Assembly: GCA_965242575.1 (NCBI GenBank)
Contig: OZ251461.1
Coordinates: 248,001-312,000, forward strand
DNA length: 64,000 nt
Source: JANQOH01 sp965242575
GTDB taxonomy: Bacteria; Pseudomonadota; Alphaproteobacteria; UBA7887
Direction: 5' to 3'
Shown here: one piece after another, positions 15,221-24,098 of the stretch
Position numbering within the stretch: the stretch's first letter is position 1
How the letters are laid out: the number at the start of each line of letters is the position of its first letter
Notes under the pieces: model-generated
The model's database searches: none
The model's input: only the letters and a program-made list of their open reading frames with translations
Told to the model about the DNA's origin: nothing
Program-made: the position numbers and the translations under genes

Positions 15221-16399
15221 TCAGCCGCGCCCGCCCGGCGGCGGCGGGGCGCCGCCGGCCAGCGCCGCGCCGCGCGGGGCGCTGCGCGTGTCCACCGTCG
15301 CCACCACCGACATGCCGGGGACCACCCGGCCCACCAGTTCGTCGGGGACGGTGTAGAAGATCTTCACCGGCACCCGCTGGACCACCTTGACGAAATTGCC
15401 GGTGGCGTTCTGCGGCGGCAGCAGGCTGAATTCGGCGGCGCTCGCCGGCGCCAGGCTGGCGATCCTGCCCGTCAACGCGACGTCCGGCCAGGCGTCGATC
15501 TCGATGCGGACGTCCTGGCCGGAGCGCAGCCGGCGCAATTGCGTCTCCTTGAAGTTGGCGACGATGTAGGTGGCGTGGAGCGGCGCCACCGCCATGACCG
15601 GCCAGCCGGCCTCGGTGTACATGCCCGGCTCGACGCGCATGTTGCCGATATGGCCGTCTATCGGCGTCGTCACCAGCGTGTCGGACAGGGCGATCTCCGC
15701 CGAGTCGAGCGCCGCCGCCGCCCGCGCCGCCATCGCGCGCAGGCGGTCGATGTCGCGCTCCAGCCGGAGGATCTCGCTGTCGAACACCGGCACGCGGTCG
15801 CGCGCCGCGACGAGTTCGGCCTCGACGCGCGCCACCTCGGCCAGCGCGGTGCGCCGCGCCGTCTCCGCCGCCTCGTGCTTCTGCCGCGCGCCGGCGCCGC
15901 GCTCCAGCAGTTCGGCGTAACGCTCCGCCTCGCGCGCCGCCTGGTCGGCCTCCGCCCGCGCCGCCGCGACGCGAGCCTCTGCCTGGGCGATGAGCGACCG
16001 CTGCAACTGGCGCCGCGCCTTCATGTTGTCGACGGCGGCCAGGCCGATAGCTACGTCCGCCTCGGCCGCGCGCAGGTCGGCGCGCGCGGCGTCGACCGCC
16101 GCCTCGAAGCGCTCGCCGCGGATCGTCAGCAACGGGTCGCCGGCGCGCACCTCCTGGTGCGAGGAGACGTGGATGTCCTCGATGTAGCCCGCCACCCGGC
16201 TGGCGACCTCCACCGTGTCGGCGCGCACGTAGGCGTTGTCGGTGGAGACCACCAACTGGCGCAGCTCCCACCAATGCGCGGCGTAGGCGCCGCCGCCGCC
16301 CGCGAGGCCGAGGAAGCCGAGGCCGAACAGGGTGGCGCGCAGCCGCCTCATGGCCTTCATGTTCAGGGCGAGGCGCGGCATGGCGCCAATATGCGCCAA
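15221..16399 (-). CDS. HlyD/EmrA-family membrane-fusion protein
   Basis: Up to 392 residues; starts at 16381, 16360 and 16351 are also possible. One N-terminal membrane helix (LFGLGFLGLAGGGGAYAAHW), a lipoyl-like half (VVSTDNAYVRADTVEVASRV, AGYIEDIHVSSHQEVRAGDP), a long coiled-coil hairpin rich in Ala, Glu and Arg (residues about 100-240), the second lipoyl half (TTPIDGHIGNMRVEPG), and a beta-barrel with NFKETQLRRLRSGQDVRIEI. The DNAYV and NFKETQ motifs are those of EmrA-type adaptors that work with an MFS or ABC exporter and TolC. No exporter gene is adjacent; the gene is convergent with the carboxylase gene. Confidence 0.85.
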   Translation of the reverse strand: MAHIGAMPRLALNMKAMRRLRATLFGLGFLGLAGGGGAYAAHWWELRQLVVSTDNAYVRADTVEVASRVAGYIEDIHVSSHQEVRAGDPLLTIRGERFEAAVDAARADLRAAEADVAIGLAAVDNMKARRQLQRSLIAQAEARVAAARAEADQAAREAERYAELLERGAGARQKHEAAETARRTALAEVARVEAELVAARDRVPVFDSEILRLERDIDRLRAMAARAAAALDSAEIALSDTLVTTPIDGHIGNMRVEPGMYTEAGWPVMAVAPLHATYIVANFKETQLRRLRSGQDVRIEIDAWPDVALTGRIASLAPASAAEFSLLPPQNATGNFVKVVQRVPVKIFYTVPDELVGRVVPGMSVVATVDTRSAPRGAALAGGAPPPPGGRG

Positions 16400-16470
16400 T
16401 CCGGCCCCGCATGGAACGCTTGACTTTGCAACCCAGCCCTGCGAAAACAGGGGGGCAGGGAGGAGCCGCC

Positions 16471-17313
16471 ATGACCGAGATCTTGGCGCGGAGCGGCGGC
16501 GTCACGGCGCTCGCCGCGCGCGTCCCCGACGGCGCGTCCGTCGTTTCGCCGACCGACCGCAACGGCGCGCCGATGGCCGCGACCTTCGCGCTGCTGCGGC
16601 GCGGGGCGCGCCGCCTGGCGCTCATCGGCGGCCCGACCAGCGGCCTCCAGGCCGACCTGCTCATCGGCGCCGGGGCGGCGGCGGAGATCGAGACGGCGGC
16701 GGCGTCGCTCGGCGAGCACGGCGCGGCGCCGTTCTTCCGCGCCGCCGTCGAGGGCGGGCGCCTCGCCGTCCGCGACACCACCTGCCCGGCGCTGCACGCG
16801 GCGCTGCAAGCGGCGGAGAAGGGCGTTCCCTTCATGCCGCTGCGCGGCCTCATCGGCTCCGACCTGCTCCGCGCCCGGCCCGACTGGCGGGTCGTCGACA
16901 ACCCGTTCGCCGAGGGCGCGGACCCCATCGCGCTGCTGCCGGCGCTGCGGCCCGACGTGGCGTTGATCCACGCGCCGCGCGCCGACCGCCGGGGCAACGT
17001 CTGGGTCGGCATGCGGCGCGAGGCGATGACCATGGCGCACGCCGCGCGCCGGACGCTGGCCACGGTCGAGGAGATCGTCGACGGCGACCTGTTCGAGAAC
17101 CCCGACACGGCGCCGGGAACCTTGTCGTCGCTCTACGTCGAGGCGGTGGCCGAGGCGCCCGGCGGCGCATGGCCGGTGGGCCTGGGCGGTCTCTACCCGC
17201 CCGACGACGCGGCGTTGCGCGCCTATCTCCGGGCGGCGGGCGGCGGCGCCCCGGCGCGTTTCGAACCCGCCCTCGCCGCGCTCCTCGAGGCCGCGCGCCC
17301 GCTGGCGGCGTGA
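16471..17313 (+). CDS. CoA-transferase subunit A (glutaconate/IpdA type)
   Basis: A 280-residue protein. GASVVSPTDRNGAPMAATFA, LIGGPTSGLQADLLIGAGAA, LRGLIGSDLLRARPDWRVVD and ADRRGNVWVGMRREAMTMAH follow the order of the alpha subunits of family I CoA-transferases. The ATG follows a strong GGAGGAG. The B subunit overlaps its stop codon by 4 bases. Such heterodimers move CoA between acids, or in the IpdAB subgroup open a steroid ring; the substrate here is unknown. Confidence 0.8.
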   Translation: MTEILARSGGVTALAARVPDGASVVSPTDRNGAPMAATFALLRRGARRLALIGGPTSGLQADLLIGAGAAAEIETAAASLGEHGAAPFFRAAVEGGRLAVRDTTCPALHAALQAAEKGVPFMPLRGLIGSDLLRARPDWRVVDNPFAEGADPIALLPALRPDVALIHAPRADRRGNVWVGMRREAMTMAHAARRTLATVEEIVDGDLFENPDTAPGTLSSLYVEAVAEAPGGAWPVGLGGLYPPDDAALRAYLRAAGGGAPARFEPALAALLEAARPLAA

Positions 17314-18035
17314 CCGCCGCGCGCCCGCGCGAATTGCTGGCGGCGGCGCTGGCGCGGCGGCTGCCGGCGGCGGGCCACGTAGCGGTGGGGGCGGTCTCGC
17401 CCATCCCGGCGGCGGCGGCGCTGCTGGCGGAGCGGCGTTCGGGCGGCCGCCTCCGGGTGAGCATTCTCGGCGCGCCGGACCGCTTCCGCTTCAGCGATGG
17501 CGGGCGCGAATTGTTCGACGCCGCCGGCCAGGGGCGCATCGACGCCTTCTTTCTCGGCGGCGGGCAGATCGACGGCGCGGCCAACGTCAACCTGGTCGGC
17601 GCGGGCGCGTATCCCCGCGTCGCGACGCGGTTTCCGGGGTCGTTCGGCTCGGCCTACCTCTATTACGTGGTTCCGAAGGTCGTCCTGTTCCGCGAGGAGC
17701 ACACGCCGCGCGTGCTGGTCGACCGGGTGGATTTCGTCAGCGCGCCGGGCGCGAGTCCGCCGGGGGTGTATCGGCCCGGCGGCCCCGACTCGCTGGTGAC
17801 GGGCCGCGCGGTGTTCCGCTTCGACCGCGCCGCCGCGCGGTTCGCGCTGGAGAGCGTCCATCCCGGCGAGACGGCGGCTTCGGTGCGCGCCGCCACCGGC
17901 TTCGCCTTCGCCGCCCCGGAGCGGCCGCCGGAGACCCCCGCCCCCGGCCCGGAGGCGCTGGCGCTGCTGCGCGGCCCGGTGCGGGAGGAGCTGGCGCCGA
18001 TCTACCCGGCGTTCGCCGAGGAATTGCGCGCGTGA
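17310..18035 (+). CDS. CoA-transferase subunit B (glutaconate/IpdB type)
   Basis: A 241-residue protein whose GTG at 17310 overlaps the A subunit stop. HVAVGAVSPIPAAAALLAER, LGGGQIDGAANVNLVGAGAY, FPGSFGSAYLYYVVPKVVLF and VSAPGASPPGVYRPGGPDSL are the usual beta-subunit motifs. The catalytic Glu of classical CoA-transferases is not obvious in the GGGQIDGAANVN region, as in the IpdB-like branch that acts as a hydrolase. It forms an obligate complex with the upstream product. Confidence 0.8.
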   Translation: MTAARPRELLAAALARRLPAAGHVAVGAVSPIPAAAALLAERRSGGRLRVSILGAPDRFRFSDGGRELFDAAGQGRIDAFFLGGGQIDGAANVNLVGAGAYPRVATRFPGSFGSAYLYYVVPKVVLFREEHTPRVLVDRVDFVSAPGASPPGVYRPGGPDSLVTGRAVFRFDRAAARFALESVHPGETAASVRAATGFAFAAPERPPETPAPGPEALALLRGPVREELAPIYPAFAEELRA

Positions 18036-18101
18036 CCGCCGCGCGCCGGACTATGATCGCCGCATGAGCATGCGCGTTGTCGAGTCGCCCGGCGCCGGCC
18101 G

Positions 18102-19079
18102 TCAGGGCGCGGCGCGCCGCGCGCCGAACGCGCCCACGACGTCGGCCTGTTCGAATATGCCCGCCGCCTCGGCCTGTCCCGGTCCGTAGAACCCGCCCTG
18201 TATGCGGTTGCCGATGAAACCGGCCTCGAAGACGCCGCCGGCGGCGACCGGCACGCCGTCGAACCGCACGGTCGGGGTGGAATGGGGAACGCCCCCGTCG
18301 AGGTCGCGAATGTTCGTGAACACCGCGTCGATCGCGCCGCCCGCGCCGTCATCGGCGTAGGTCAACGCCGCGTCGCCTTGCAGCAGGTTGTCGCGGGCGG
18401 CGCCTGCGCGCGGAGTCCCGACCATCAGCCCGCGCCACGTCGCCGCGAAGCCCGGCGCGCTCCCGGAAAGGTCGCCGACGACGCTGCCGTACCGGGAGAA
18501 GACGCGCATACCGCCGGCGACCGGCCGCGCCTGGGTAATGAGGGTGAACGACGCATGGTTCAGCCAGGACCCGTAGGACCTGACGTCGACCCCGTTCTCG
18601 CTGCCGGCGGACTCCATCGTCGCGATGCCGCCCTTGCCGAGAATCTCCCGCGATTCGCCGACGGCGTTCTCGAGGTCCGCCACGTCGAACGTCCAGGAGA
18701 ATTGGGTCCCGGGCACCGTCCACGCGCATTCCGAACCGGTGCAGGACGGCCGCAGCCGGAACGTCGGGGCGTTCGGGTCGGACGTGTTTCCGAAGATGGT
18801 GGAGAGGAGGAACGAGTCGGCGCGCGAAACCAGCGCCGCCATCCGCGCCCGCAGGTCCACGACGGTCTCGGCCGGCGGCCCGGATCCGGTCAGCGATTGC
18901 GCGCGCCCGGGGTCCAGCGCAAGCGCGGGCGCGAGCGCGGGACCGGACGCCGCAGGGCCGGGCGCGGGGACCGGGTTCGCGGCCCCGCCGCCTCCGGCGT
19001 CGCCGTTTCCGCCGCACGCGGCGAGCGAGACGAGGGCGAGCGCCCCCGCGATCCTGGCGAAACGGCGAGCGGTCTGCAT
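18102..19079 (-). CDS. Surface lipoprotein with transferrin-binding-protein-like barrel
   Basis: A 325-residue protein starting MQTARRFARIAGALALVSLA followed by the lipobox Cys (LAAC). A Gly/Pro/Ala-rich linker follows, then beta-rich segments (YGSWLNHASFTLITQARPVA, SRYGSVVGDLSGSAPGFAA) and the ending IQGGFYGPGQAEAAGIFEQ with ADVVGAFGARR. That last motif (GxFYGPxAxExxGxFxxxxVxGAFGA) is the hallmark of the TbpB-like C-terminal barrel in slam-type surface lipoproteins. It probably sits on the outer membrane; ligand unknown. tRNA-Gln lies upstream on the same strand. Confidence 0.75.
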   Translation of the reverse strand: MQTARRFARIAGALALVSLAACGGNGDAGGGGAANPVPAPGPAASGPALAPALALDPGRAQSLTGSGPPAETVVDLRARMAALVSRADSFLLSTIFGNTSDPNAPTFRLRPSCTGSECAWTVPGTQFSWTFDVADLENAVGESREILGKGGIATMESAGSENGVDVRSYGSWLNHASFTLITQARPVAGGMRVFSRYGSVVGDLSGSAPGFAATWRGLMVGTPRAGAARDNLLQGDAALTYADDGAGGAIDAVFTNIRDLDGGVPHSTPTVRFDGVPVAAGGVFEAGFIGNRIQGGFYGPGQAEAAGIFEQADVVGAFGARRAAP

Positions 19080-19306
19080 GGCGATTCTCCGGATACGCCG
19101 CGGCGGGACGGCGCGCGCCAAGCCGTCCAGCTTCGCGGACCATCGATTGCGCGAGCGAGTTTGCCGCCGGTGCGGGCGAATTTCAACGGCCGCGGACGCG
19201 CCGTCCGGCGCAGGCCTTCTCCCGTCGCGGCGCCGCCTCTTGGCGACACGGACGATGGAAATGTCGACGCCGGACGTCCATCCCCCCGGGACACGCCCCG
19301 CACCGC

Positions 19307-19380
19307 TGGCTGGGGCGCCTGGATTCGAACCAGGGATCACGGGATCAAAACCCGTTGCCTTGCCGCTTGGCTACGCCCCA
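19307..19380 (-). tRNA. tRNA-Gln (anticodon TTG), CCA encoded
   Basis: On the minus strand the gene starts TGGGGCG, pairing with CGCCCCA at the 3-prime end; discriminator G and CCA are encoded (19307-19310). The anticodon arm is ACGGG-TTTTGAT-CCCGT with anticodon TTG; the T arm is CCTGG-TTCGAAT-CCAGG. No integrase or repeat is found beside it. Confidence 0.95.
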
Positions 19381-19409
19381 TCCGGCCCTGTTTAGCGCAA
19401 GGCGCGCGG

Positions 19410-19437
19410 TTGACAAAGCGGCGGGAACGGCTATCGC
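19410..19437 (+). promoter_or_regulatory. Promoter of folD, close to the start codon
   Basis: TTGACA (19410-19415), 16-bp spacer, TATCGC (19432-19437). The ATG of folD is only 7 bases past the -10 box, so the transcript would begin at or next to the start codon (leaderless). Confidence 0.6.
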
Positions 19438-19444
19438 GGGGCGC

Positions 19445-20350
19445 ATGGGCCGGGCCCGGATCATCGACGGCAAGCGCGCCGCCGGCGAGCTGCGCGCCGC
19501 CGTCGCGCGCGCGGCGGCGGCGCTCGGCCTGCGCCCCGGCCTCGCCGTCGTCCTCGTCGGCGACGACCCGGCGAGCCAGATCTACGTGCGCAACAAGACC
19601 CGCGCCCTCGCCGAGGCGGGGATGGCCGGAATCGAACGCCGCCTTCCCGCCCACACGAGCGAGGCGGCGCTGCTCGAACTGGTGGCGGCGCTCAACGGCG
19701 ACCCGGAGGTCGACGGGATCCTCGTCCAGCTGCCGCTGCCGGCGGGGATCGATTCGGCGCGCGTCGTCGCCGCCATCGACCCGGCGAAGGACGTCGACGG
19801 ATTCCACCCGGTCAACGCCGGGCGGCTCGCCGCGGGCCTGCCCGGCGGCCTCGTCCCCTGCACGCCGCAGGGCGCGATGCTGCTGCTCGCCCGCGCCGGC
19901 GCGGAGCTGGAGGGCGCGGAGGCGCTGGTGGTCGGGCGGTCGGCCATCGTCGGCCGGCCGATGGCGCTGCTCCTGCTCGCCGCCGACGCCACCGTCTCCG
20001 TCGCCCATTCGCGCACCCGCGGCCTCGCCGAGGCGTGCCGGCGCGCCGACGTGCTGGTCGCCGCCATAGGGCGGGCGGGGACGGTGCGCGGAGACTGGAT
20101 CAAGCCCGGCGCCACGGTCGTCGACGTGGGGATAAACCGCGTCCCGGCTCCCGGCGGCGGGCGCCGCTTGGCGGGCGACGTCGCCTTCGACGAGGCGGTG
20201 GAGACGGCCGGCGCGATCACCCCGGTCCCCGGCGGCGTCGGCCCGATGACGGTCGCCTGCCTGGTCGCGAACACGCTCCGCGCGGCCTGCGCGCGGCGCG
20301 GGCTCGCCTGCCCGCTCGACTCGGCGCCTACGCCGGCGCCGGCGCGATGA
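19445..20350 (+). CDS. folD: Methylene-tetrahydrofolate dehydrogenase / methenyl-THF cyclohydrolase
   Basis: A 301-residue FolD. PGLAVVLVGDDPASQIYVRN with K (KTRA) is the substrate and catalytic Lys region, GILVQLPLPAGID is the signature, PCTPQGAMLLL the second, then the Rossmann part VVGRSAIVGRPMALLLLAAD and the end TPVPGGVGPMTVACLVANT. It interconverts 5,10-methylene-, methenyl- and 10-formyl-THF in one-carbon metabolism. No Shine-Dalgarno sequence is present, in line with the leaderless promoter. The last 23 bases overlap the convergent gene at 20328. Confidence 0.95.
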   Translation: MGRARIIDGKRAAGELRAAVARAAAALGLRPGLAVVLVGDDPASQIYVRNKTRALAEAGMAGIERRLPAHTSEAALLELVAALNGDPEVDGILVQLPLPAGIDSARVVAAIDPAKDVDGFHPVNAGRLAAGLPGGLVPCTPQGAMLLLARAGAELEGAEALVVGRSAIVGRPMALLLLAADATVSVAHSRTRGLAEACRRADVLVAAIGRAGTVRGDWIKPGATVVDVGINRVPAPGGGRRLAGDVAFDEAVETAGAITPVPGGVGPMTVACLVANTLRAACARRGLACPLDSAPTPAPAR

Positions 20351-20714
20351 CCGGCGCCTTGCCGGCCGCGCGGCGGAGCGTCGTCGCCGACCATCCCGCG
20401 GGCCGCAGCCGGCGCCGGCACACCGCGAGCGCCGCCTCCTCCCGGAACGCCTTGCACGAGAAGACGTCGAGATAGGCTTCGCGCCGCGCCTCGGCGAAAT
20501 GCGCGGTGATGCTCGACGTCTCGATCAGCTGGACGAGCGAATAGCCGCCGGCGTCGGGGTCATGGGCGGCGAAGCGCTCGATGACCGGCGCGCCGTGGGC
20601 GGTCATGCCGATGGCGCCCACCAGCTCGCGGCAGAACGCGGCGATCGCCTCCCGGTCGCCGATGGCCCCGGCGTCGCACCCCGCCATGTCGACGATCAGA
20701 TGCTGTCCCCACAC
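20328..20714 (-). CDS. S-adenosylmethionine decarboxylase-like protein
   Basis: A 128-residue protein. GQHLIVDMAGCDAGAIGDRE resembles the GrHxxxxLxGCD start of SpeH-type enzymes, and YSLVQLIETSSITAHFAEAR with YLDVFSCKAF resembles the region holding the pyruvoyl-forming Ser, the His of the TxH motif and the catalytic Cys. Here ESH is ETSS, so whether self-cleavage occurs is uncertain. AdoMet decarboxylases feed spermidine synthesis. It ends inside the 3-prime end of folD on the opposite strand and is followed by the LLM oxidoreductase gene on the same strand. Confidence 0.6.
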   Translation of the reverse strand: MWGQHLIVDMAGCDAGAIGDREAIAAFCRELVGAIGMTAHGAPVIERFAAHDPDAGGYSLVQLIETSSITAHFAEARREAYLDVFSCKAFREEAALAVCRRRLRPAGWSATTLRRAAGKAPVIAPAPA

Positions 20715-20730
20715 CGCGCGCGCCCGCCCG

Positions 20731-21600
20731 TCAGAGCGCCGCCATGTCGCCGATGCGGCCCTTCCAGCGCAGCGCGTCCTCGGGGCCGGAGATCGCCGGC
20801 GCCAGTCCGGCCATCGGCGTGACCGGGACGAGGACGCGGGAGACTCCGGCGCGGGCGAGTTTGGGCAGGTCCTGGAGGTCGTCGGGCAGGCTCGCCGAGA
20901 ATTCCAGCGCGCCGGGGTCGCGCCCGTGCTCCTCGGCCGTCCGCCGCGCCAGGTCGAACAGATCGGCGGGCGCGCCGCGGGCGGGGAAGAACCCGTCGCC
21001 GAGCCGCCCGGCGCGCTGCGCCGCCGCCCTGGAGTGGCCGCCGACGATTATCGGCACCCGCCCGTTCTTCGGCCGCGGGCGGCAATGGGCGCCGTCGAAG
21101 CGCACGAACCGCCCCTGGAACGACGGCCGGTCCGCCGACCACAATTCGCGCATCGCGGCGATGTATTCGTCCATGCGCGCGCCGCGGTCGTCGAACGACG
21201 CGCCCAGCGCCTCGAACTCCTCGCGCAGCCAGCCGACGCCGACGCCGAGCAGCGCCCGCCCGCCGGACATATGGTCCAGCGTCGCGACTTGCTTGGCCGC
21301 GAGCACCGGGTTGTGCTGCGGCAGGATGAGGATCGCCGTGCCGAGGCCGATTCGCGTCGTCGCGGCGGCGGCGTAGGCGAGCCAGATCAGCGGGTCCGGC
21401 AGCGGAATGTCCACCCGCCCGCCGGCCATCTTGCCGTCCGGCGAATAGGGGTAGGCGGATTCGTAGCCCTCCGGCACCACCGTATGCTCGACCGTCCAGG
21501 CCGATTCGAAACCCGCCTCTTCGGCGGCCTGGAGCAGTTCGACCGCCGCCGCCGGTTCGGCGTAGGGGCCGGTGTTGCAGTAACGCAGCGCGAATTTCAT
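20731..21600 (-). CDS. LLM-class flavin-dependent oxidoreductase
   Basis: A 289-residue TIM-barrel protein of the luciferase-like monooxygenase family. MKFALRYCNTGPYAEPAAAV, EEAGFESAWTVEHTVVPEGY, TRIGLGTAILILPQHNPVLA, HMSGGRALLGVGVGWLREEF and RVPIIVGGHSRAAAQRAGRL are typical of the F420-type LLM subgroup (TIGR03619-like). Cofactor may be F420 or FMN; the sequence alone does not decide. It overlaps the stop of the fumarase gene by 4 bases and is probably co-transcribed with it. Confidence 0.85.
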   Translation of the reverse strand: MKFALRYCNTGPYAEPAAAVELLQAAEEAGFESAWTVEHTVVPEGYESAYPYSPDGKMAGGRVDIPLPDPLIWLAYAAAATTRIGLGTAILILPQHNPVLAAKQVATLDHMSGGRALLGVGVGWLREEFEALGASFDDRGARMDEYIAAMRELWSADRPSFQGRFVRFDGAHCRPRPKNGRVPIIVGGHSRAAAQRAGRLGDGFFPARGAPADLFDLARRTAEEHGRDPGALEFSASLPDDLQDLPKLARAGVSRVLVPVTPMAGLAPAISGPEDALRWKGRIGDMAAL

Positions 21601-23204
21601 GGGCGGTTCGCTCCGGCGAAAAAGTCGTTCCCCTTGTCGTCGATCACGATGAAGGCGGGGAAGTCCTCCACCTCGATGCGCCAGATCGCCTCCATGCCGA
21701 GCTCCGGATAGGCGACGCAATCGACCTGCCTGATGCAGTCCTGCGCCAGCCGCGCGCCGGGGCCGCCGATGGAGCCGAGATAGAACCCGCCATGCGCGGC
21801 GCACGCCTTGGCTACGGCGCGCGACCGGTTCCCCTTGGCCAGCATGACCATCGAGCCGCCATGCGACTGGAACAGGTCCACGTAGGCGTCCATCCGCCCG
21901 GCGGTGGTGGGGCCGAACGCGCCGGTGGCGAGTCCCTCCGGAGTCTTCGCCGGGCCGGCGTAATAGACGCAATGGCGCTTGAAGTAGTCCGGCAGCTCCT
22001 CCCCCGCCTCGAGGCGGGCGCGCAGCCGCGCATGCGCCGCGTCGCGGGCGACAATCATCGGCCCGGACACCGAAACCCGCGTGCGCACCGGGTGGCGGGA
22101 GAGTTCGCGGCGGATGTCGTCCATCGGCCGGTTCAGGTCGATCTCGACCGCCGCGCCGCCGATCTCGCCGGCGTCGACCTCGGGCATGTAGCGCGCCGGG
22201 TCGGTCTCCAGCCGCTCGAGGAACGCGCCGTCGGCGGAGATGCGCGCGAGGACCTGGCGGTCGGCGGCGCAGGAGACGCCGATCCCCACCGGCAGGCTGG
22301 CGCCGTGGCGGGGCAGGCGGACCACCCGCACGTCGTGGCAGAAATACTTGCCGCCGAACTGCGCGCCGATGCCGAAGCGGCGCGTCATGTCGTGGATCTC
22401 CGCCTCCAGCTCCGGGTCGCGGATGGCGTGGCCGGAGCGGTCGCCGGCGGTCGGCAGGCCGTCGAGGTAGCGGCAGCTGGCGAGCTTCACCGTCTTCAGC
22501 GTCTGCTCGGCGGACAGCCCGCCGATGACCACCGCCAGATGGTAGGGCGGGCAGGCCGCCGTGCCGAGCGTGCGCAGCGTCTCGTCGAGGAAGGCGAGCA
22601 TCCGCCCGCGGTCGAGCGCCGCCGGAGTCTGCTGGTAGAGGAAGGTCTTGTTGGCCGACCCGCCGCCCTTGGCGACGAACAGGAAGTCGTAGGCCGCGCC
22701 GGGGACGGCGTGCAGGTCGATCTGCGCCGGCAGGTTGGTCTCCGTATTGACCTCCTCGAACGTCCCCAGCGGCGCCAGCTGGCTGTAGCGCAGGTGGGTT
22801 TCGACGAAGGTCCGGCGGATCCCCGCCGCCAGCGCCGCCTCGTCGTCGATCCCGGTCCACACGTCCTCGCCCTTGCGGCCGATGACGATGGCGGTGCCGG
22901 TGTCCTGGCACATGGGCAGCACCCCGCCCGCCGCCACGTTGGCGTTCTTGAGCAGTTCGAAGGCCACGAAGTGGTCGTTGTCGGACGCCTCCGGGTCGTC
23001 GAGGATCGCCGCCAGCTGCGCCAGGTGGCCGGGGCGCAGGAAGTGCGCGCTGTCGCGGAACGCCGCGAAGGCGAGGCCGGAGAGCGCCTCCGCGCCGACC
23101 CGCAGCAGCGACCGCCCGCCGGCGGAGACCGTCTCCACCTCCAGTTCGTCGAGCCGGCGGAAAGGGACGTCCTCGGCCGCCGCCAACGGGAACATCGCGC
23201 TCAT
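21597..23204 (-). CDS. fumA: Class I fumarate hydratase (iron-sulfur)
   Basis: A 535-residue enzyme with fused alpha and beta domains. GGVLPMCQDTGTAIVIGRKG holds the first cluster Cys, KGGGSANKTFLYQQTPAAL and ACPPYHLAVVIGG follow, then the second domain with VSVSGPMIVARDAAHARLR, GPTTAGRMDAYVDLFQSHGG and KGNRSRAVAKACAAHGGFYL. It turns fumarate into malate in the citric-acid cycle using an oxygen-labile [4Fe-4S] cluster. Start ATG at 23204; an ATG at 23195 is also possible. It is upstream of an overlapping LLM oxidoreductase gene. Confidence 0.95.
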   Translation of the reverse strand: MSAMFPLAAAEDVPFRRLDELEVETVSAGGRSLLRVGAEALSGLAFAAFRDSAHFLRPGHLAQLAAILDDPEASDNDHFVAFELLKNANVAAGGVLPMCQDTGTAIVIGRKGEDVWTGIDDEAALAAGIRRTFVETHLRYSQLAPLGTFEEVNTETNLPAQIDLHAVPGAAYDFLFVAKGGGSANKTFLYQQTPAALDRGRMLAFLDETLRTLGTAACPPYHLAVVIGGLSAEQTLKTVKLASCRYLDGLPTAGDRSGHAIRDPELEAEIHDMTRRFGIGAQFGGKYFCHDVRVVRLPRHGASLPVGIGVSCAADRQVLARISADGAFLERLETDPARYMPEVDAGEIGGAAVEIDLNRPMDDIRRELSRHPVRTRVSVSGPMIVARDAAHARLRARLEAGEELPDYFKRHCVYYAGPAKTPEGLATGAFGPTTAGRMDAYVDLFQSHGGSMVMLAKGNRSRAVAKACAAHGGFYLGSIGGPGARLAQDCIRQVDCVAYPELGMEAIWRIEVEDFPAFIVIDDKGNDFFAGANRP

Positions 23205-23211
23205 CGGGCGC

Positions 23212-23733
23212 TCACCGGCCGCGGCCCCGCTTGCCGCGCCCGAAATCCACCGCGACGACCGTCCCGCCCTCCTCCGCCGCGCTTTCGGCGCCGTCCTCCT
23301 TCTCCTTCTCCTTCTCCTCCGCCGGCGCCGGCGCCGGCGCCGGCGCCGGCGCGGCTTCGGCGGCGTCCGCCTCCTCCTCCGGCTTCTCGAAGCGCAGCGC
23401 GAATTGGGCGGACGGGTCGGCGAACGACGCGACCGCCGCGAAGGGCGCGGAGATCCGCTCGCTCCTGCCGCCGAAACTGAGCGTCACCGCGAACCGGTCC
23501 CCGGTCACTTCGAGGTCGCGGAACTGGTGCTGGAGCACGATGGTCATCTCGTTGGGGAACTTGTCGCGCAGGCGTTTCGGGACGATGACGCCGGGCGCGC
23601 CGGTGCGGATCGCGATGTAGAAGTGGTGGTCGCCCGGCAGGCCCGATTCGGCGGCGCGGGCGAGGGCGGCCCGCGCCACGCCGCGCAGGGCGGAGCGGAC
23701 CAGGGATTCGTAGTCGATGGACTCGCCGGTCAT
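23212..23733 (-). CDS. sspB: SspB-like ClpXP adaptor (alphaproteobacterial type)
   Basis: A 173-residue protein beginning MTGESIDYESLVRSALRGVA. HHFYIAIRTGAPGVIVPKRL, FPNEMTIVLQHQFRDLEVTG and APFAAVASFADPSAQFALRF are the conserved SspB core that binds the ssrA tag. The rest is a low-complexity Ala-Pro and Glu-Lys tail ending in VAVDFGRGKRGRG, the short C-terminal segment that docks on ClpX. The gene lies about 70 bp downstream of the ssrA transcript on the same strand, so tag donor and tag adaptor genes are neighbours. Confidence 0.85.
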   Translation of the reverse strand: MTGESIDYESLVRSALRGVARAALARAAESGLPGDHHFYIAIRTGAPGVIVPKRLRDKFPNEMTIVLQHQFRDLEVTGDRFAVTLSFGGRSERISAPFAAVASFADPSAQFALRFEKPEEEADAAEAAPAPAPAPAPAEEKEKEKEDGAESAAEEGGTVVAVDFGRGKRGRGR

Positions 23734-23799
23734 GGCCGCGCGCTCCGCCGGGCGTTCGGGGACGGGACGGAAGGTGGGGCGCTCCTGTTGCCGGGCGCG

Positions 23800-24092
23800 C
23801 CCCGGGCCCCGCCCCGGCGTTGCGAACGCCGGGGACTTGAAGCGAGAAGGCTGGCCGTCTAGGCGGCGAGCCTCACCTCCGCATAGTTGTCGTTGGCAAC
23901 TATGTGTGCGGCCCGATAACGGTGGTGCCATGCCGAGCGAAAGCCGCATCTTTGCCACGCATGTCGATCCTGTTTCGCCCCCGCGCATCCCGCCGCGAAC
24001 GGCGGGCGGTTGGTGGAGGCGCCGGGTACCGCCCCCGGGTCCATGACGCCTATTCCATGCCGCGTTTATCGCCATAGCCGGCCGGAGCCGGC
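23800..24092 (-). ncRNA. ssrA: Circularly permuted two-piece tmRNA
   Basis: Read on the minus strand. The acceptor piece comes first and ends CGCCTCCACCA (CCA end at 24011). A short intervening hairpin region (23983-24010) is followed by the 5-prime end of the coding piece, GGGGGCGAAACAGGATCGAC (from 23982), whose GGGGGCG pairs with CGCCTCC. The tag frame at 23859-23897 reads ANDNYAEVRLAA and stop. A GC hairpin at 23812-23834 closes the region. Order acceptor, loop, coding piece is the permuted form known from alphaproteobacteria. It rescues stalled ribosomes together with SmpB. Outer ends are approximate. Confidence 0.9.
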
Positions 24093-24098
24093 ATCCCC

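Noticed and set aside
19307..19380. tRNA-Gln as attachment site for the recombinase at 4434-5735
   Set aside because: The two are 14 kb apart, no partial tRNA copy is seen, and all genes between are ordinary.
20328..20350. Overlap of folD with the convergent AdoMet decarboxylase-like gene as a sign of a wrong call
   Set aside because: Both proteins keep their conserved parts outside the overlap; short convergent overlaps also occur at thyX/cutA in this compact genome.
23316..23355. Repeat GCCGGC array as a regulatory or recombination site
   Set aside because: It is low-complexity coding DNA for an Ala-Pro stretch in the SspB tail.
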